DNA from: Candidatus Thiodiazotropha sp. CDECU1
GTDB taxonomy: Bacteria > Pseudomonadota > Gammaproteobacteria > Chromatiales > Chromatiaceae
Length of the DNA stretch: 64,000 nt
NCBI RefSeq assembly: GCF_963455295.1
Contig: NZ_OY734020.1
Location: forward strand, 3,658,001 to 3,722,000
Reading direction: 5' to 3'
In this document: positions 1-8,147 of the stretch, piece after piece
How positions within the stretch are numbered: position 1 is the stretch's first letter
Layout of the letters: the number at the start of each line of letters is the position of its first letter
Notes under the pieces: generated by a model
Told to the model about the DNA's origin: nothing
What the model saw: only the letters and a program-made list of their open reading frames with translations
Database searches by the model: none
Position numbers and translations under genes: made by a program

Positions 1-2
1 AC

Positions 3-809
3 AGCGAGGAGTTCTCCCGTTTGCTGGCAGACAAGAACGGCTATCGTTTCTTCTACATGGCACCGCTGTTGACCACACAAGCCTGTCTGCGCTGTCATGA
101 AAAGCAGGGTTATGTGGAAGGTGATTTACGTGGCGGGATCAGTGTTACCATCCCGGACATCCATCCAGCCCCAATCCAGGGAATAATTATCGGCCATTGT
201 GTCATCGGCGTAATCGGGATATTGGTAATCCTGACCCTCGCTCAGAAGCTATCTGAAAGTTATGAAAAGGTTCGGCAACAATCGATTATCGATGTCCTGA
301 CAGGCATCCCCAACCGCCGTCACTTTATTGACCGCCTGGCTACCGAATATCGCCGCGCGAGTCGCAACTCAACCCCATTGACACTGCTGATTACCGATAT
401 CGATCATTTCAAGCAATACAACGATTCCCTGGGCCATCTCGAAGGTGATCAATGCATCGTAATAGTGGCTAAAACCGTCAAGGCATCGCTACAACGTGGC
501 GGCGACCTGTGCGCACGTTACGGGGGGGAAGAGTTCATTGTCATCCTGCCTAACACGGATACAGCCGGGGGAGAGAAGGTTGCCAGGCGCATTCAAAAAA
601 ATATCGCAGCCTTGGAAATCGAGCATCCGGATACTCCTATCGGAGAGCACATCACCTTGAGCATCGGACTGGCCACAGATTACCGCGACTACCCCTCTCA
701 ATACAATCTGATAAAACGTGCAGATGAAGCACTCTACCGCTGCAAGCAACTGGGACGCAACTGCATCGAATCCAACGGTCATGACAACACGGATAACTCG
801 AAGTCATAG
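3..809 (+). CDS. Haem-binding sensor diguanylate cyclase, 5' end outside window
   Basis: Membrane diguanylate cyclase, making the second messenger cyclic di-GMP from two GTP. The reading frame is open to the window edge, so only the C-terminal part is seen. It starts inside a periplasmic Tll0287-like/DUF3365 domain with a c-type haem motif (ACLRCHEK, near nucleotide 84), followed by one membrane segment (about 180-250) and a complete GGDEF domain (about 290-780). The active site is GGEEF, a functional variant. The allosteric product-inhibition motif RxxD is present as RGGD exactly five residues before it. A redox- or ligand-sensing cyclase is inferred from the haem site. The missing N terminus probably carries a signal anchor. 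Confidence 0.9.
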   Translation, partial: SEEFSRLLADKNGYRFFYMAPLLTTQACLRCHEKQGYVEGDLRGGISVTIPDIHPAPIQGIIIGHCVIGVIGILVILTLAQKLSESYEKVRQQSIIDVLTGIPNRRHFIDRLATEYRRASRNSTPLTLLITDIDHFKQYNDSLGHLEGDQCIVIVAKTVKASLQRGGDLCARYGGEEFIVILPNTDTAGGEKVARRIQKNIAALEIEHPDTPIGEHITLSIGLATDYRDYPSQYNLIKRADEALYRCKQLGRNCIESNGHDNTDNSKS

Positions 810-1293
810 ATTTTTTAGGTAGTTGAGGTGCTGTTCAAGGCAGTCTTAATGGCAAATGTAAACTCAGTTGATTCAGATCAGTCTGATTGAGAACGAGATG
901 ACTTTTTACCATCGCGGTTCTCTGATCAGGGAATTAAAATTACAGTACCGGGCCAACATCGATGTAACACCCTAAATTAAGGACTTAAGTTAATAAAAAT
1001 CTCAAGTTATTGTGATGGCCAACGCTACATTCGAGTGAATTGCAAAGCAAATCACGAATAAAAATGTGCCTTTGAATCTTTGCAACCCGGTATAACCAGG
1101 TAAAGAACTATGACACTATGGTTCACCTGCAATTGAAAGAATAAACAATGAAAAACAAAACAGACCTGACATCAAGAATTCTTTTATATCAACTATTCTA
1201 TTTTGCCCAGTTCGAGCGGCAATGGATAGATTAACTTGATGCACCATTGTACTTACTTAGGCCTGCACAAGTTAATTTTTAAAGGGAATCAGT
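810..1293. other. Intergenic, no gene seen
   Basis: AT-rich DNA between the cyclase and the histidine kinase. No frame with coding character, tRNA or clear terminator was recognised. The last 25 bases hold a Shine-Dalgarno-like AAAGGGAA directly before the kinase start codon. Confidence 0.6.
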
Positions 1294-2061
1294 ATGCCGG
1301 TAGCTAAAAAGAATTCAGGACATGACCTCTTTTCTCATGCTCAATTGCCAGTTGTAATTAATAAAAGCTCTCAGCAACGGAAGAGCCCTGCCACTTCATC
1401 CGCATTCAATGAAGAGGAAGAGAGAAAAAGACTCTCAAGGGAACTGCATGACGGGCTGGGTCAGTTATTGACTACCATAGGATTGCAGGTACAGCAGTGT
1501 CTGGATAACTGTGACAGCACCCCTCTGTCATGCCCGTCACCACAAGAACATAAGGCCTCGTTGCAACAGATTTCAGGCATGGTGAAGGAGGCGATTGGAG
1601 AGGTCAGATCGATATGCAGCACCATTCGACCTGCTATTCTCGATGACCTGGGAGTCCTGGCCGCCATCTCTTGGCAGTGCAGACAGATCTCACGAGCATC
1701 ACCTTCGTTGAACATTGTGACTGATTACAGGATAGAAGAAGACCAGATACCAACTGATTTCAGAAACGTAATCTACCGCATTGTGCAGGAATCACTGAAC
1801 AATGCCTTGAAATACTCCCATGCCAACAGGATCGAAGTGACCCTCTCCTTGCAAAACGACTCGATTCATTTGAGTGTCATCGACAATGGCATAGGATTCG
1901 ATCTGGCTTCCATGCATGAGACACTTGGAGTGGGATTGCTGAGTATGCGTGAAAGAGCAGCGTCGCTACAGGGCAAATTGGAAATCCGTGCCGCACATAC
2001 AATCGGGGTCGAGATTCGTGCACATTTTCCGCTTAAGACAATGACCCTCTGCAAAGTTTAG
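1294..2061 (+). CDS. Orphan soluble sensor histidine kinase, NarX/LiaS type
   Basis: Predicted cytoplasmic two-component histidine kinase of the HisKA_3 family, 255 residues. The dimerisation/phosphoacceptor helix carries RELHDGLGQ with His52. The ATPase domain follows with N box (QESLNNALKYSH) and G1 box (IDNGIGFD), and a G2-like LGVGLLSMRERA. There is no transmembrane segment, PAS or GAF domain; the first 40 residues are of unknown type. Kinases of this class normally pair with a LuxR/NarL-type response regulator, but none is adjacent, so the partner must be elsewhere. The start follows AAAGGGAA at good spacing. Confidence 0.88.
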   Translation: MPVAKKNSGHDLFSHAQLPVVINKSSQQRKSPATSSAFNEEEERKRLSRELHDGLGQLLTTIGLQVQQCLDNCDSTPLSCPSPQEHKASLQQISGMVKEAIGEVRSICSTIRPAILDDLGVLAAISWQCRQISRASPSLNIVTDYRIEEDQIPTDFRNVIYRIVQESLNNALKYSHANRIEVTLSLQNDSIHLSVIDNGIGFDLASMHETLGVGLLSMRERAASLQGKLEIRAAHTIGVEIRAHFPLKTMTLCKV

Positions 2062-2434
2062 TCAGTACTTACAAACCTAGTATCCCCCTCATCACACCCA
2101 TACCTATAGTGGGGGATAGCCTAACCCCCTACCTGAATAAATAATCTTCCCCTTCGAACAAGTCAGGATTGTGAACTTTGATGTCACCCTGGCACGGGTG
2201 CCGCTAGAGGGTGTATTGTATATCGAGACTCTGCATGTGAGCGGCCTCGGCTTTGAATACAATCCTGGTTAGAATTACACAACGGATATAGCCGGTATCT
2301 ACCCTGTTGGATGCATTTCTGCATTATTCCATAACCGCTCCAGTCCCAGCAGAGTGCATTGGATTAGTGTTAACAGGCCCTAGGGGCTATAGAAATCACC
2401 TGATCATTGACAGCTTAAAATGGGATCATGAATT
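2062..2434. other. Intergenic region with inverted repeat and 17-bp motif
   Basis: No convincing gene. It holds an inverted repeat TATCCCCC (2081-2088) / GGGGGATA (2111-2118) and one copy of the dispersed motif CTAGGRCCTGTTAACAC on the minus strand (2367-2383). A 33-codon frame at 2171-2272 was considered and not called. Confidence 0.5.
2367..2383 (-). repeat. Dispersed 17-bp motif, copy 1
   Basis: Minus-strand CTAGGGCCTGTTAACAC. The copies at 31273 and 46306 read CTAGGACCTGTTAACAC on the plus strand, differing at one base. Agreement with the 31273 copy extends further downstream (CTAATCCAA here, CTATTCCAA there). All three copies are intergenic; function unknown. Confidence 0.6.
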
Positions 2435-3214
2435 ATGGCTAACATAGATGCGATAAAATTGCTTGGAAGCATACTCAACAGCGGCGTTTTGTCCCGTGGT
2501 TCCGGCTCCAATATCCTGGGTTCCGTAATCGGTTCCATGATGGGAGGCGGCCAGTCCTCGTCCGGGGGTGGACTCGGCGATATCCTCGGCAGTGTACTGG
2601 GAGGCGGCGGCGCTCAGCAGGGAGCCGGTGGACTTGGTGACCTGTTAGGCGGCAACAGAGCCCAGGGGTCTGGCCAGTCAGGCGCCGGTGGTCTCACCGA
2701 TCTGCTTGGAGGCCTGCTTGGCGGAGGTGCCGGCGGCGCGGGATTGGGAGGCCTGATCGGTGCCGCCATGTCTCAATTCGGCGGGCAGCAGGGCGGCCAG
2801 GCTGCCGCCCATTTCACGTCCAGCGATCACCTGCCTCAGGAAATGGACTATCAGCAGGCAACGGATCAGGCGACCCTATTGATCCGTGCCATGATCAATG
2901 CCGCCAAGGCAGACGGGAATGTTGATAGTGAAGAGCAGCAGAAGATTATCGGCAAGCTTGGCGAAGTGACCCAGGACGAGGTTGAGTTCGTGCGCAACGA
3001 ACTTGCACAACCTTTGGATCTGGAGGGCTTCGTACGCGCCATACCCCAAGGGATGGAACAGCAGATCTATACCATGTCACTGATGGCCATCGATCTCGAT
3101 ACTCAGGCTGAGGCCCAATATCTGCACAGACTGGCCCAGGCAACCCAGATTACTCCTCAGGTCAGCAATCTGATCCACCAGAAGTTTGGCGCTCAGCCCA
3201 TTTACAAAACCTAA
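2435..3214 (+). CDS. DUF533 / TerB-like protein with glycine-rich N-terminal region
   Basis: 259-residue protein of the DUF533 family (YebE-like), whose C-terminal half adopts a TerB-like helical fold; molecular function is not established. Residues about 25-130 are a low-complexity Gly/Gln/Ser/Leu region built from repeats such as GGLGDILG and GGLGDLLG. Residues about 135-255 are the conserved helical domain (DQATLLIRAMINAAKADG). No clear signal peptide is present; the glycine-rich stretch may associate with membrane. It stands alone, convergent with ilvC, with a strong hairpin in between. Confidence 0.85.
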   Translation: MANIDAIKLLGSILNSGVLSRGSGSNILGSVIGSMMGGGQSSSGGGLGDILGSVLGGGGAQQGAGGLGDLLGGNRAQGSGQSGAGGLTDLLGGLLGGGAGGAGLGGLIGAAMSQFGGQQGGQAAAHFTSSDHLPQEMDYQQATDQATLLIRAMINAAKADGNVDSEEQQKIIGKLGEVTQDEVEFVRNELAQPLDLEGFVRAIPQGMEQQIYTMSLMAIDLDTQAEAQYLHRLAQATQITPQVSNLIHQKFGAQPIYKT

Positions 3215-3232
3215 GCTGTAGCACATCTCCAG

Positions 3233-3268
3233 TGACACCGGGTGCGGTGTAAACCGCACCCGGTGTCA
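3233..3268. terminator. Long hairpin between convergent genes
   Basis: Perfect 16-bp stem TGACACCGGGTGCGGT / ACCGCACCCGGTGTCA with a GTAA tetraloop (GNRA type). It lies between the stop codons of the DUF533 gene and ilvC. No T run follows on either side, so intrinsic termination is likely but not certain; it may act mainly as an RNA 3'-end stabiliser. Confidence 0.65.
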
Positions 3269-3281
3269 GAGCTTGTAACGA

Positions 3282-4316
<1,035 letters not shown>

Positions 4317-4366
4317 TTATAGGTGTTGAATATGCGGAAACATTATCAGCCTTAGAGAGCTGTAAT

Positions 4367-4464
4367 TTATAACGCAATGCACGCAATGAAACGCAAAGCG
4401 CGCAAAAGAAATTTAATTGATAACCTTTGCGACCTTTGCGTTTCTCCGCGATCTTTGCGTTATA
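4367..4464. repeat. Dispersed long inverted repeat, copy 1
   Basis: Two arms of about 41 bp (4367-4407 and 4423-4464) are imperfect reverse complements. Each is composed of AACGCAAAG/GCGCAAAG units and ends in TTATAACGC / GCGTTATA; the loop is about 15 bp. It lies between ilvH and ilvC. Copies with the same ends occur at 10561-10658 and 15093-15278. It can fold as one long RNA hairpin. Confidence 0.85.
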
Positions 4465-4493
4465 TGCTTCATTTTATTACTTGAACCACAGAA

Positions 4494-4985
4494 TCAGAGC
4501 CCGAGCCCCTTCGATCCGCGGCCGATGCCAGAGGGACCGGTGCGTACCACTTCGATAATCAGGTCTTCGTCCACCGCCTCGATAAAGGCATTCAGTTTAT
4601 TCACCGCCCCCGTCAGCTCGACGGTGTAGCTGGTATCCGTGACATCGATGATCTTGCCGCGAAAGATATCCACCAGACGCTTGATCTCCTCACGCTGGGT
4701 ACGCTCCGCCCGCAGCTTGATCATCATCATCTCGCGTTCGATGTGACTCCCCTCGGTCAGGTCCACGAGCTTTACCGTATCCACCAGCTTGTTCAGCTGC
4801 TTGGTGATCTGCTCGATGATCTCATCACTGCCGCTGGTAACCAGGGTCATACGGGAGAGGCTCAGATCCTCAGTCGGCGCTACCGTCAAGGATTCGATAT
4901 TGTAACCCCGTGCGGTAAACAGGTTTGCCACCCGTGCCAGGGCACCGGACTCATTCTCCAACAGGATAGATATGATATGTCGCAT
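4494..4985 (-). CDS. ilvH: Acetolactate synthase small (regulatory) subunit
   Basis: Regulatory subunit of acetohydroxyacid synthase, conferring valine feedback inhibition and activating the catalytic subunit. It is 163 residues with an N-terminal ACT domain (residues 1-75; ENESGALARVANLFTARGYN binds the effector in this family) and the usual C-terminal ALS_ss domain. Its ATG shares one base with the stop codon of ilvB (TGATG), so the two are translationally coupled, fitting an equimolar complex. Confidence 0.96.
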   Translation of the reverse strand: MRHIISILLENESGALARVANLFTARGYNIESLTVAPTEDLSLSRMTLVTSGSDEIIEQITKQLNKLVDTVKLVDLTEGSHIEREMMMIKLRAERTQREEIKRLVDIFRGKIIDVTDTSYTVELTGAVNKLNAFIEAVDEDLIIEVVRTGPSGIGRGSKGLGL

Positions 4986-6703
4986 CAGACCAACTCGCTC
5001 CCTGGTGACAGATACATCTCATGGTGTCCCTTGCCCGCCGCAATCATCGGATAGACGTTTTCTGCGGGATCAACCACCACGTCCAGGAAGACCAACCGAT
5101 CCTTGAGCGAGAAGGCCTCTTTCATCGCCCCCTCCAGATCCTTGGTCTTATCGACCCGCATGCCCACATGTCCGAAAGACTCGGTCAATTTGACGAAATC
5201 CGGCGTGACGCTCATGCCCGACTGGGAGTAGCGGCTCTCATAGAAGAACTCCTGCCACTGCCGCACCATGCCCATATAACCGTTATTCAGCAGAATGATC
5301 TTTATCGGCAGTTCATACTGCAGACAGGTGGCCAGCTCCTGGATACACATCTGGATACTCGACTCGCCGGTGACCACCGCCACTTCCGCCTTGGGAAACG
5401 CCATCTGCACCCCCATGGCGGCGGGCAGACCGAATCCCATGGTGCCGAGACCACCGGAGTTGATCCAGCGCCGGGGTTTGTCAAAACTGTAGAACTGGGC
5501 GGCGAACATCTGATGCTGTCCCACATCGGAGGTCACATAGGCATCCCCCTTGGTGACCTTGTGCAGCATCTCAACCGCATACTGGGGTTTGATCAGTTTG
5601 CTCTTCTGGTCATATTTCAGACAATCCATGGAGCGCCATTTCTCGATCTGCTCCCACCACTGTTTCAAGGCCTGTTTGTTGGGTTTGACATCACCCTCAT
5701 CGACCACTTTCAGCATGTCCCTGAGCACCTGCTTCACCGGACCCACGATGGGAACATCCACCCGCACGTTCTTGGAGATGGATGAGGGGTCGATATCGAT
5801 ATGGATAATCGTGGCATCCGGACAAAACTGCTTCACATGACCGGTCACTCGATCATCGAAGCGGGCGCCGACGGCGATCAGCACGTCGGTCTCGTGCATC
5901 GCCATGTTCGCCTCGTAGGTACCGTGCATGCCAAGCATGCCCAGGAAATTCTTGCCGCTACCCGGGTAGGCGCCCAGGCCCATCAGGGTCTGGGTAATCG
6001 GGATTCCCAGCTTGTCCACCAGTTCGGTCAGCGGCTTGGCGGCATCGTTCAACACTACCCCGCCACCGGTATAGAAGACTGGGCGTTCCGCCTCCATCAT
6101 GATCTTCACTGCTTTCTTGATCTGCCCGAGATGGCCTTTGACCACCGGGTTATAGGAGCGCATCTTTATCTTGCTGGGGTATTTGTAGGGGATCTTGATC
6201 CCCGGATCCGTCACATCCTTCGGGATATCGACCACGACCGGACCGGGCCGGCCCGTGGTGGCGATATAGAAGGCCTTCTTGATGGTCTCGGCCAGGTCTT
6301 CCAGGCGCTTGACCAGAAAGTTGTGTTTCACGCAGGGACGGGTGATACCGACCGTATCGACCTCTTGAAAGGCGTCACTACCGATCACCGGTGTGGGTAC
6401 CTGACCGGTCAGGACAACCATCGGGATCGAGTCCATGAAGGCGGTGGCGATGCCAGTCACCACATTGGTCGCCCCAGGTCCGGAGGTCACCAGTACAACT
6501 CCCGGCTTGCCGGTAGCGCGCGCATATCCATCGGCGGCGTGACCGGCCGCCTGTTCGTGGCGCACCAAAATATGCTTCACGTCCTTCTGCTTGAATATTG
6601 CGTCGTAGATATGCAGCACAGCACCGCCCGGATAACCGAACACATGCTCCACCCCCTCATCTTTCAAGCATTGAACGATGATCTCGCCACCGCTAAGTTC
6701 CAC
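4985..6703 (-). CDS. ilvB: Acetolactate synthase large (catalytic) subunit
   Basis: Thiamine-diphosphate enzyme joining two pyruvates (or pyruvate and 2-ketobutyrate), the first common step to branched-chain amino acids. It has the three usual domains: N-terminal TPP-pyrimidine (VFGYPGGAVL, with catalytic Glu in RHEQAAGHAADGYAR), central FAD-binding, and C-terminal TPP domain. The TPP/Mg motif normally GDG...NN reads GES...NN here, a conservative Asp to Glu change. I chose the GTG at 6703 because GGAGG precedes it by seven bases and the protein then begins VELSGGE, as relatives do (572 residues). An upstream GTG at 6742 lacks a ribosome site and lies only about 14 bases from the inferred transcription start. 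Confidence 0.93.
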   Translation of the reverse strand: MELSGGEIIVQCLKDEGVEHVFGYPGGAVLHIYDAIFKQKDVKHILVRHEQAAGHAADGYARATGKPGVVLVTSGPGATNVVTGIATAFMDSIPMVVLTGQVPTPVIGSDAFQEVDTVGITRPCVKHNFLVKRLEDLAETIKKAFYIATTGRPGPVVVDIPKDVTDPGIKIPYKYPSKIKMRSYNPVVKGHLGQIKKAVKIMMEAERPVFYTGGGVVLNDAAKPLTELVDKLGIPITQTLMGLGAYPGSGKNFLGMLGMHGTYEANMAMHETDVLIAVGARFDDRVTGHVKQFCPDATIIHIDIDPSSISKNVRVDVPIVGPVKQVLRDMLKVVDEGDVKPNKQALKQWWEQIEKWRSMDCLKYDQKSKLIKPQYAVEMLHKVTKGDAYVTSDVGQHQMFAAQFYSFDKPRRWINSGGLGTMGFGLPAAMGVQMAFPKAEVAVVTGESSIQMCIQELATCLQYELPIKIILLNNGYMGMVRQWQEFFYESRYSQSGMSVTPDFVKLTESFGHVGMRVDKTKDLEGAMKEAFSLKDRLVFLDVVVDPAENVYPMIAAGKGHHEMYLSPGSELV

Positions 6704-6762
6704 CTTGAGGCCTCCAATTGCGCCGATACTCAGTTCGGACACTAAATATATAGAAACAGTGC

Positions 6763-6791
6763 AAAATACTAATACTACCTTTATAGGTCAA
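6763..6791 (-). promoter_or_regulatory. Sigma-70-like promoter for ilvBHC
   Basis: On the minus strand, -35 TTGACC (6786-6791), 17-bp spacer and -10 TATTTT (6763-6768). Transcription would start near 6756, leaving about 53 bases to the GTG at 6703. No leader peptide or attenuator was seen in that leader. Confidence 0.5.
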
Positions 6792-6901
6792 GCGGATATC
6801 CCCTCTCATTTTGTACATTCGAGTCTTCTCGTGACTTGCCATTCGGGTAACATGCTCCATAATGACCCTGATCGATGATGCATGACACAGGGATTACATC
6901 C

Positions 6902-7345
6902 GTGAAACAGACTTTTTTATTCGCACTTTTACTCCTATGCATAAACCCGGTTTCGGCTGAAACCTATCGCTGGGTCAACGAAGATGGCGTGGTAACCTAC
7001 TCGCAAACCCCGCCACCAAACGCCGATGCGGAAACCGTGAAAATAAAAACCGCGCCTGCAACTGGTGCCAACGACTCGAAAAAGCGGCTCGAGGCATTAC
7101 GTCAAAAGCTGGCTGACAGTGCCGAAGACCGGGCCCTGAAAAAGGCGCAAAAGCAGGAGCAAACTGAAATCAAGGCGGAAAACAAGAAAAACTGCAGCAC
7201 CGCACGCAAGAACCTGGAACAGCTCACCGCCCTGGGGAACCGTCTCTACAAAACCGAAGACGGGTATGTGCGCCTCACCGAAGAGGATCGCCAGCAGAAG
7301 ATGCAGCAGGCGCGAGAGCAGATCAAAAAATTCTGTAAGCGGTAA
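6902..7345 (+). CDS. DUF4124 domain periplasmic protein
   Basis: Small secreted protein of unknown function. A signal peptide (hydrophobic FLFALLLLCINP, cleavage near VSA-ET) is followed at once by the DUF4124 motif YRWVNEDGVVTYSQTPPP, then a long charged helical region rich in Lys, Gln and Glu (residues about 55-145) that may form a coiled coil. The GTG at 6902 gives a standard signal peptide; an in-frame ATG at 6875 would add nine residues. The gene runs divergently from ilvB and ends six bases before the tautomerase gene, so the two are probably cotranscribed. Confidence 0.8.
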   Translation: MKQTFLFALLLLCINPVSAETYRWVNEDGVVTYSQTPPPNADAETVKIKTAPATGANDSKKRLEALRQKLADSAEDRALKKAQKQEQTEIKAENKKNCSTARKNLEQLTALGNRLYKTEDGYVRLTEEDRQQKMQQAREQIKKFCKR

Positions 7346-7351
7346 ACGCAG

Positions 7352-7696
7352 ATGCCGCTGCTCAAGATCACAACCAATCAGCCACTCGATCAGGATCAGG
7401 CCGACGCCTTGCTCAAGCACGCCTCCGAATCAGTTGCCGCCGTGCTTGGTAAGCCTGAGAAATATGTGATGATCAGCATCCATCACAATCCACATATGCT
7501 GTTCGCTGGCACATCCGAGGTTTTAGCCTATCTGGAGCTGAAGAGCATCGGCCTGCCGGATGATCAAACCCGGCAGCTATCCCAAGCCCTATGCCAACTC
7601 ATGCAACAGCAGCTGGCTGTCCCGGCAGCAAGGGTCTACATAGAGTTCAGCGCCGCCGAACGCCATCAATGGGGCTGGAACTCATCCACCTTCTAG
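7352..7696 (+). CDS. MIF-like tautomerase family protein
   Basis: 114-residue protein of the macrophage migration inhibitory factor/phenylpyruvate tautomerase family. The catalytic Pro directly after the initiator Met is present (MPLLKI). The family fold is two beta-alpha-beta units (IHHNPHMLFAGT, then RVYIEFSAAERHQWGWNSSTF), and the C-terminal W-G-W-N-S-STF tail is typical. Physiological role in bacteria is unclear. It follows the DUF4124 gene by six bases. Confidence 0.85.
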   Translation: MPLLKITTNQPLDQDQADALLKHASESVAAVLGKPEKYVMISIHHNPHMLFAGTSEVLAYLELKSIGLPDDQTRQLSQALCQLMQQQLAVPAARVYIEFSAAERHQWGWNSSTF

Positions 7697-7740
7697 CGCT
7701 CGCCAGTTGCGCAAGAAAGCCCTGCATCGGCTGAGATTGA

Positions 7741-7754
7741 TTGATTTTTATCAA
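7741..7754. promoter_or_regulatory. Perfect FNR/Anr box
   Basis: TTGAT-TTTT-ATCAA matches the full FNR consensus TTGAT-N4-ATCAA. Its centre (7747.5) is about 41 bases before a plausible start near 7789, with a weak -10 TAAACA at 7777-7782: class II activator geometry. It lies 45 bases before a small membrane-protein gene and heads the tetrathionate reductase unit, implying anaerobic induction. Confidence 0.8.
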
Positions 7755-7798
7755 TAGAAACATCTATTTACACATCTAAACATTATTACTGAGCATCA

Positions 7799-8005
7799 AT
7801 GACCGATGCTTCAACCCCTCCTTACAGTACGCTACACACAGCGTCCACAAACCTATCTCCGCAGGCTATGGGTGGCGGTCTTATAAGAAGGCTGGTGAAT
7901 CAGGAAACCAATGCTTTAGAGCTATGTTGTTCCACCTTTGCAGCAGCTCTCTTGCTGGTGATCCTATTGGGAATTGTCAATGTCATGCGGCACCAAGCTG
8001 AGTAA
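7799..8005 (+). CDS. Small single-span membrane protein ahead of octahaem reductase
   Basis: Not recognised. 68 residues with a polar N terminus and one predicted C-terminal membrane helix (FAAALLLVILLGIVNVM). It begins 45 bases after a perfect FNR box and lies upstream of the tetrathionate reductase gene in the same direction, so it is probably the first gene of that transcript and might help assembly or anchoring; this is inference. The ribosome site is weak, and I cannot exclude a chance frame. Confidence 0.5.
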   Translation: MTDASTPPYSTLHTASTNLSPQAMGGGLIRRLVNQETNALELCCSTFAAALLLVILLGIVNVMRHQAE

Positions 8006-8041
8006 CCTGACCAAAAATTAGGGATAAGACTCCCAAACCGT

Positions 8042-8073
8042 GAGTCACTCAAACTCAGGTTCCTGAGTGACTC
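8042..8073. other. 10-bp hairpin between small gene and reductase
   Basis: Perfect stem GAGTCACTCA / TGAGTGACTC with a 12-base loop. No T run follows, so termination is not evident; it may set mRNA stability or partial polarity between the small gene and the reductase gene. Confidence 0.55.
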
Positions 8074-8147
8074 TGTATTGCTGGAAATAAGACCGGACAA
8101 TGCTGTTTATGTGTCACGGTCATTAACCGTCACCACGGAAATGGAAG

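Noticed and set aside
2189-2206. Possible sigma-54 promoter upstream of the DUF533 gene
   Set aside because: The -24 half (TGGCACG) is good and spacing is right, but the -12 half is CCGC instead of TTGC and the GGCAC...GTGCC palindrome explains the match.
2171-2272. 33-codon GTG frame in the gap before the DUF533 gene
   Set aside because: No ribosome site and no family resemblance; a decayed gene fragment is possible but cannot be supported.
5801-6745. Long open frame antisense to ilvB
   Set aside because: His/Gly/Asp-rich translation, no domain; shadow of the acetolactate synthase gene.
6703-6756. Leader-peptide attenuator for the ilv operon
   Set aside because: The leader is about 53 bases, with no run of Val/Leu/Ile codons and no terminator hairpin.
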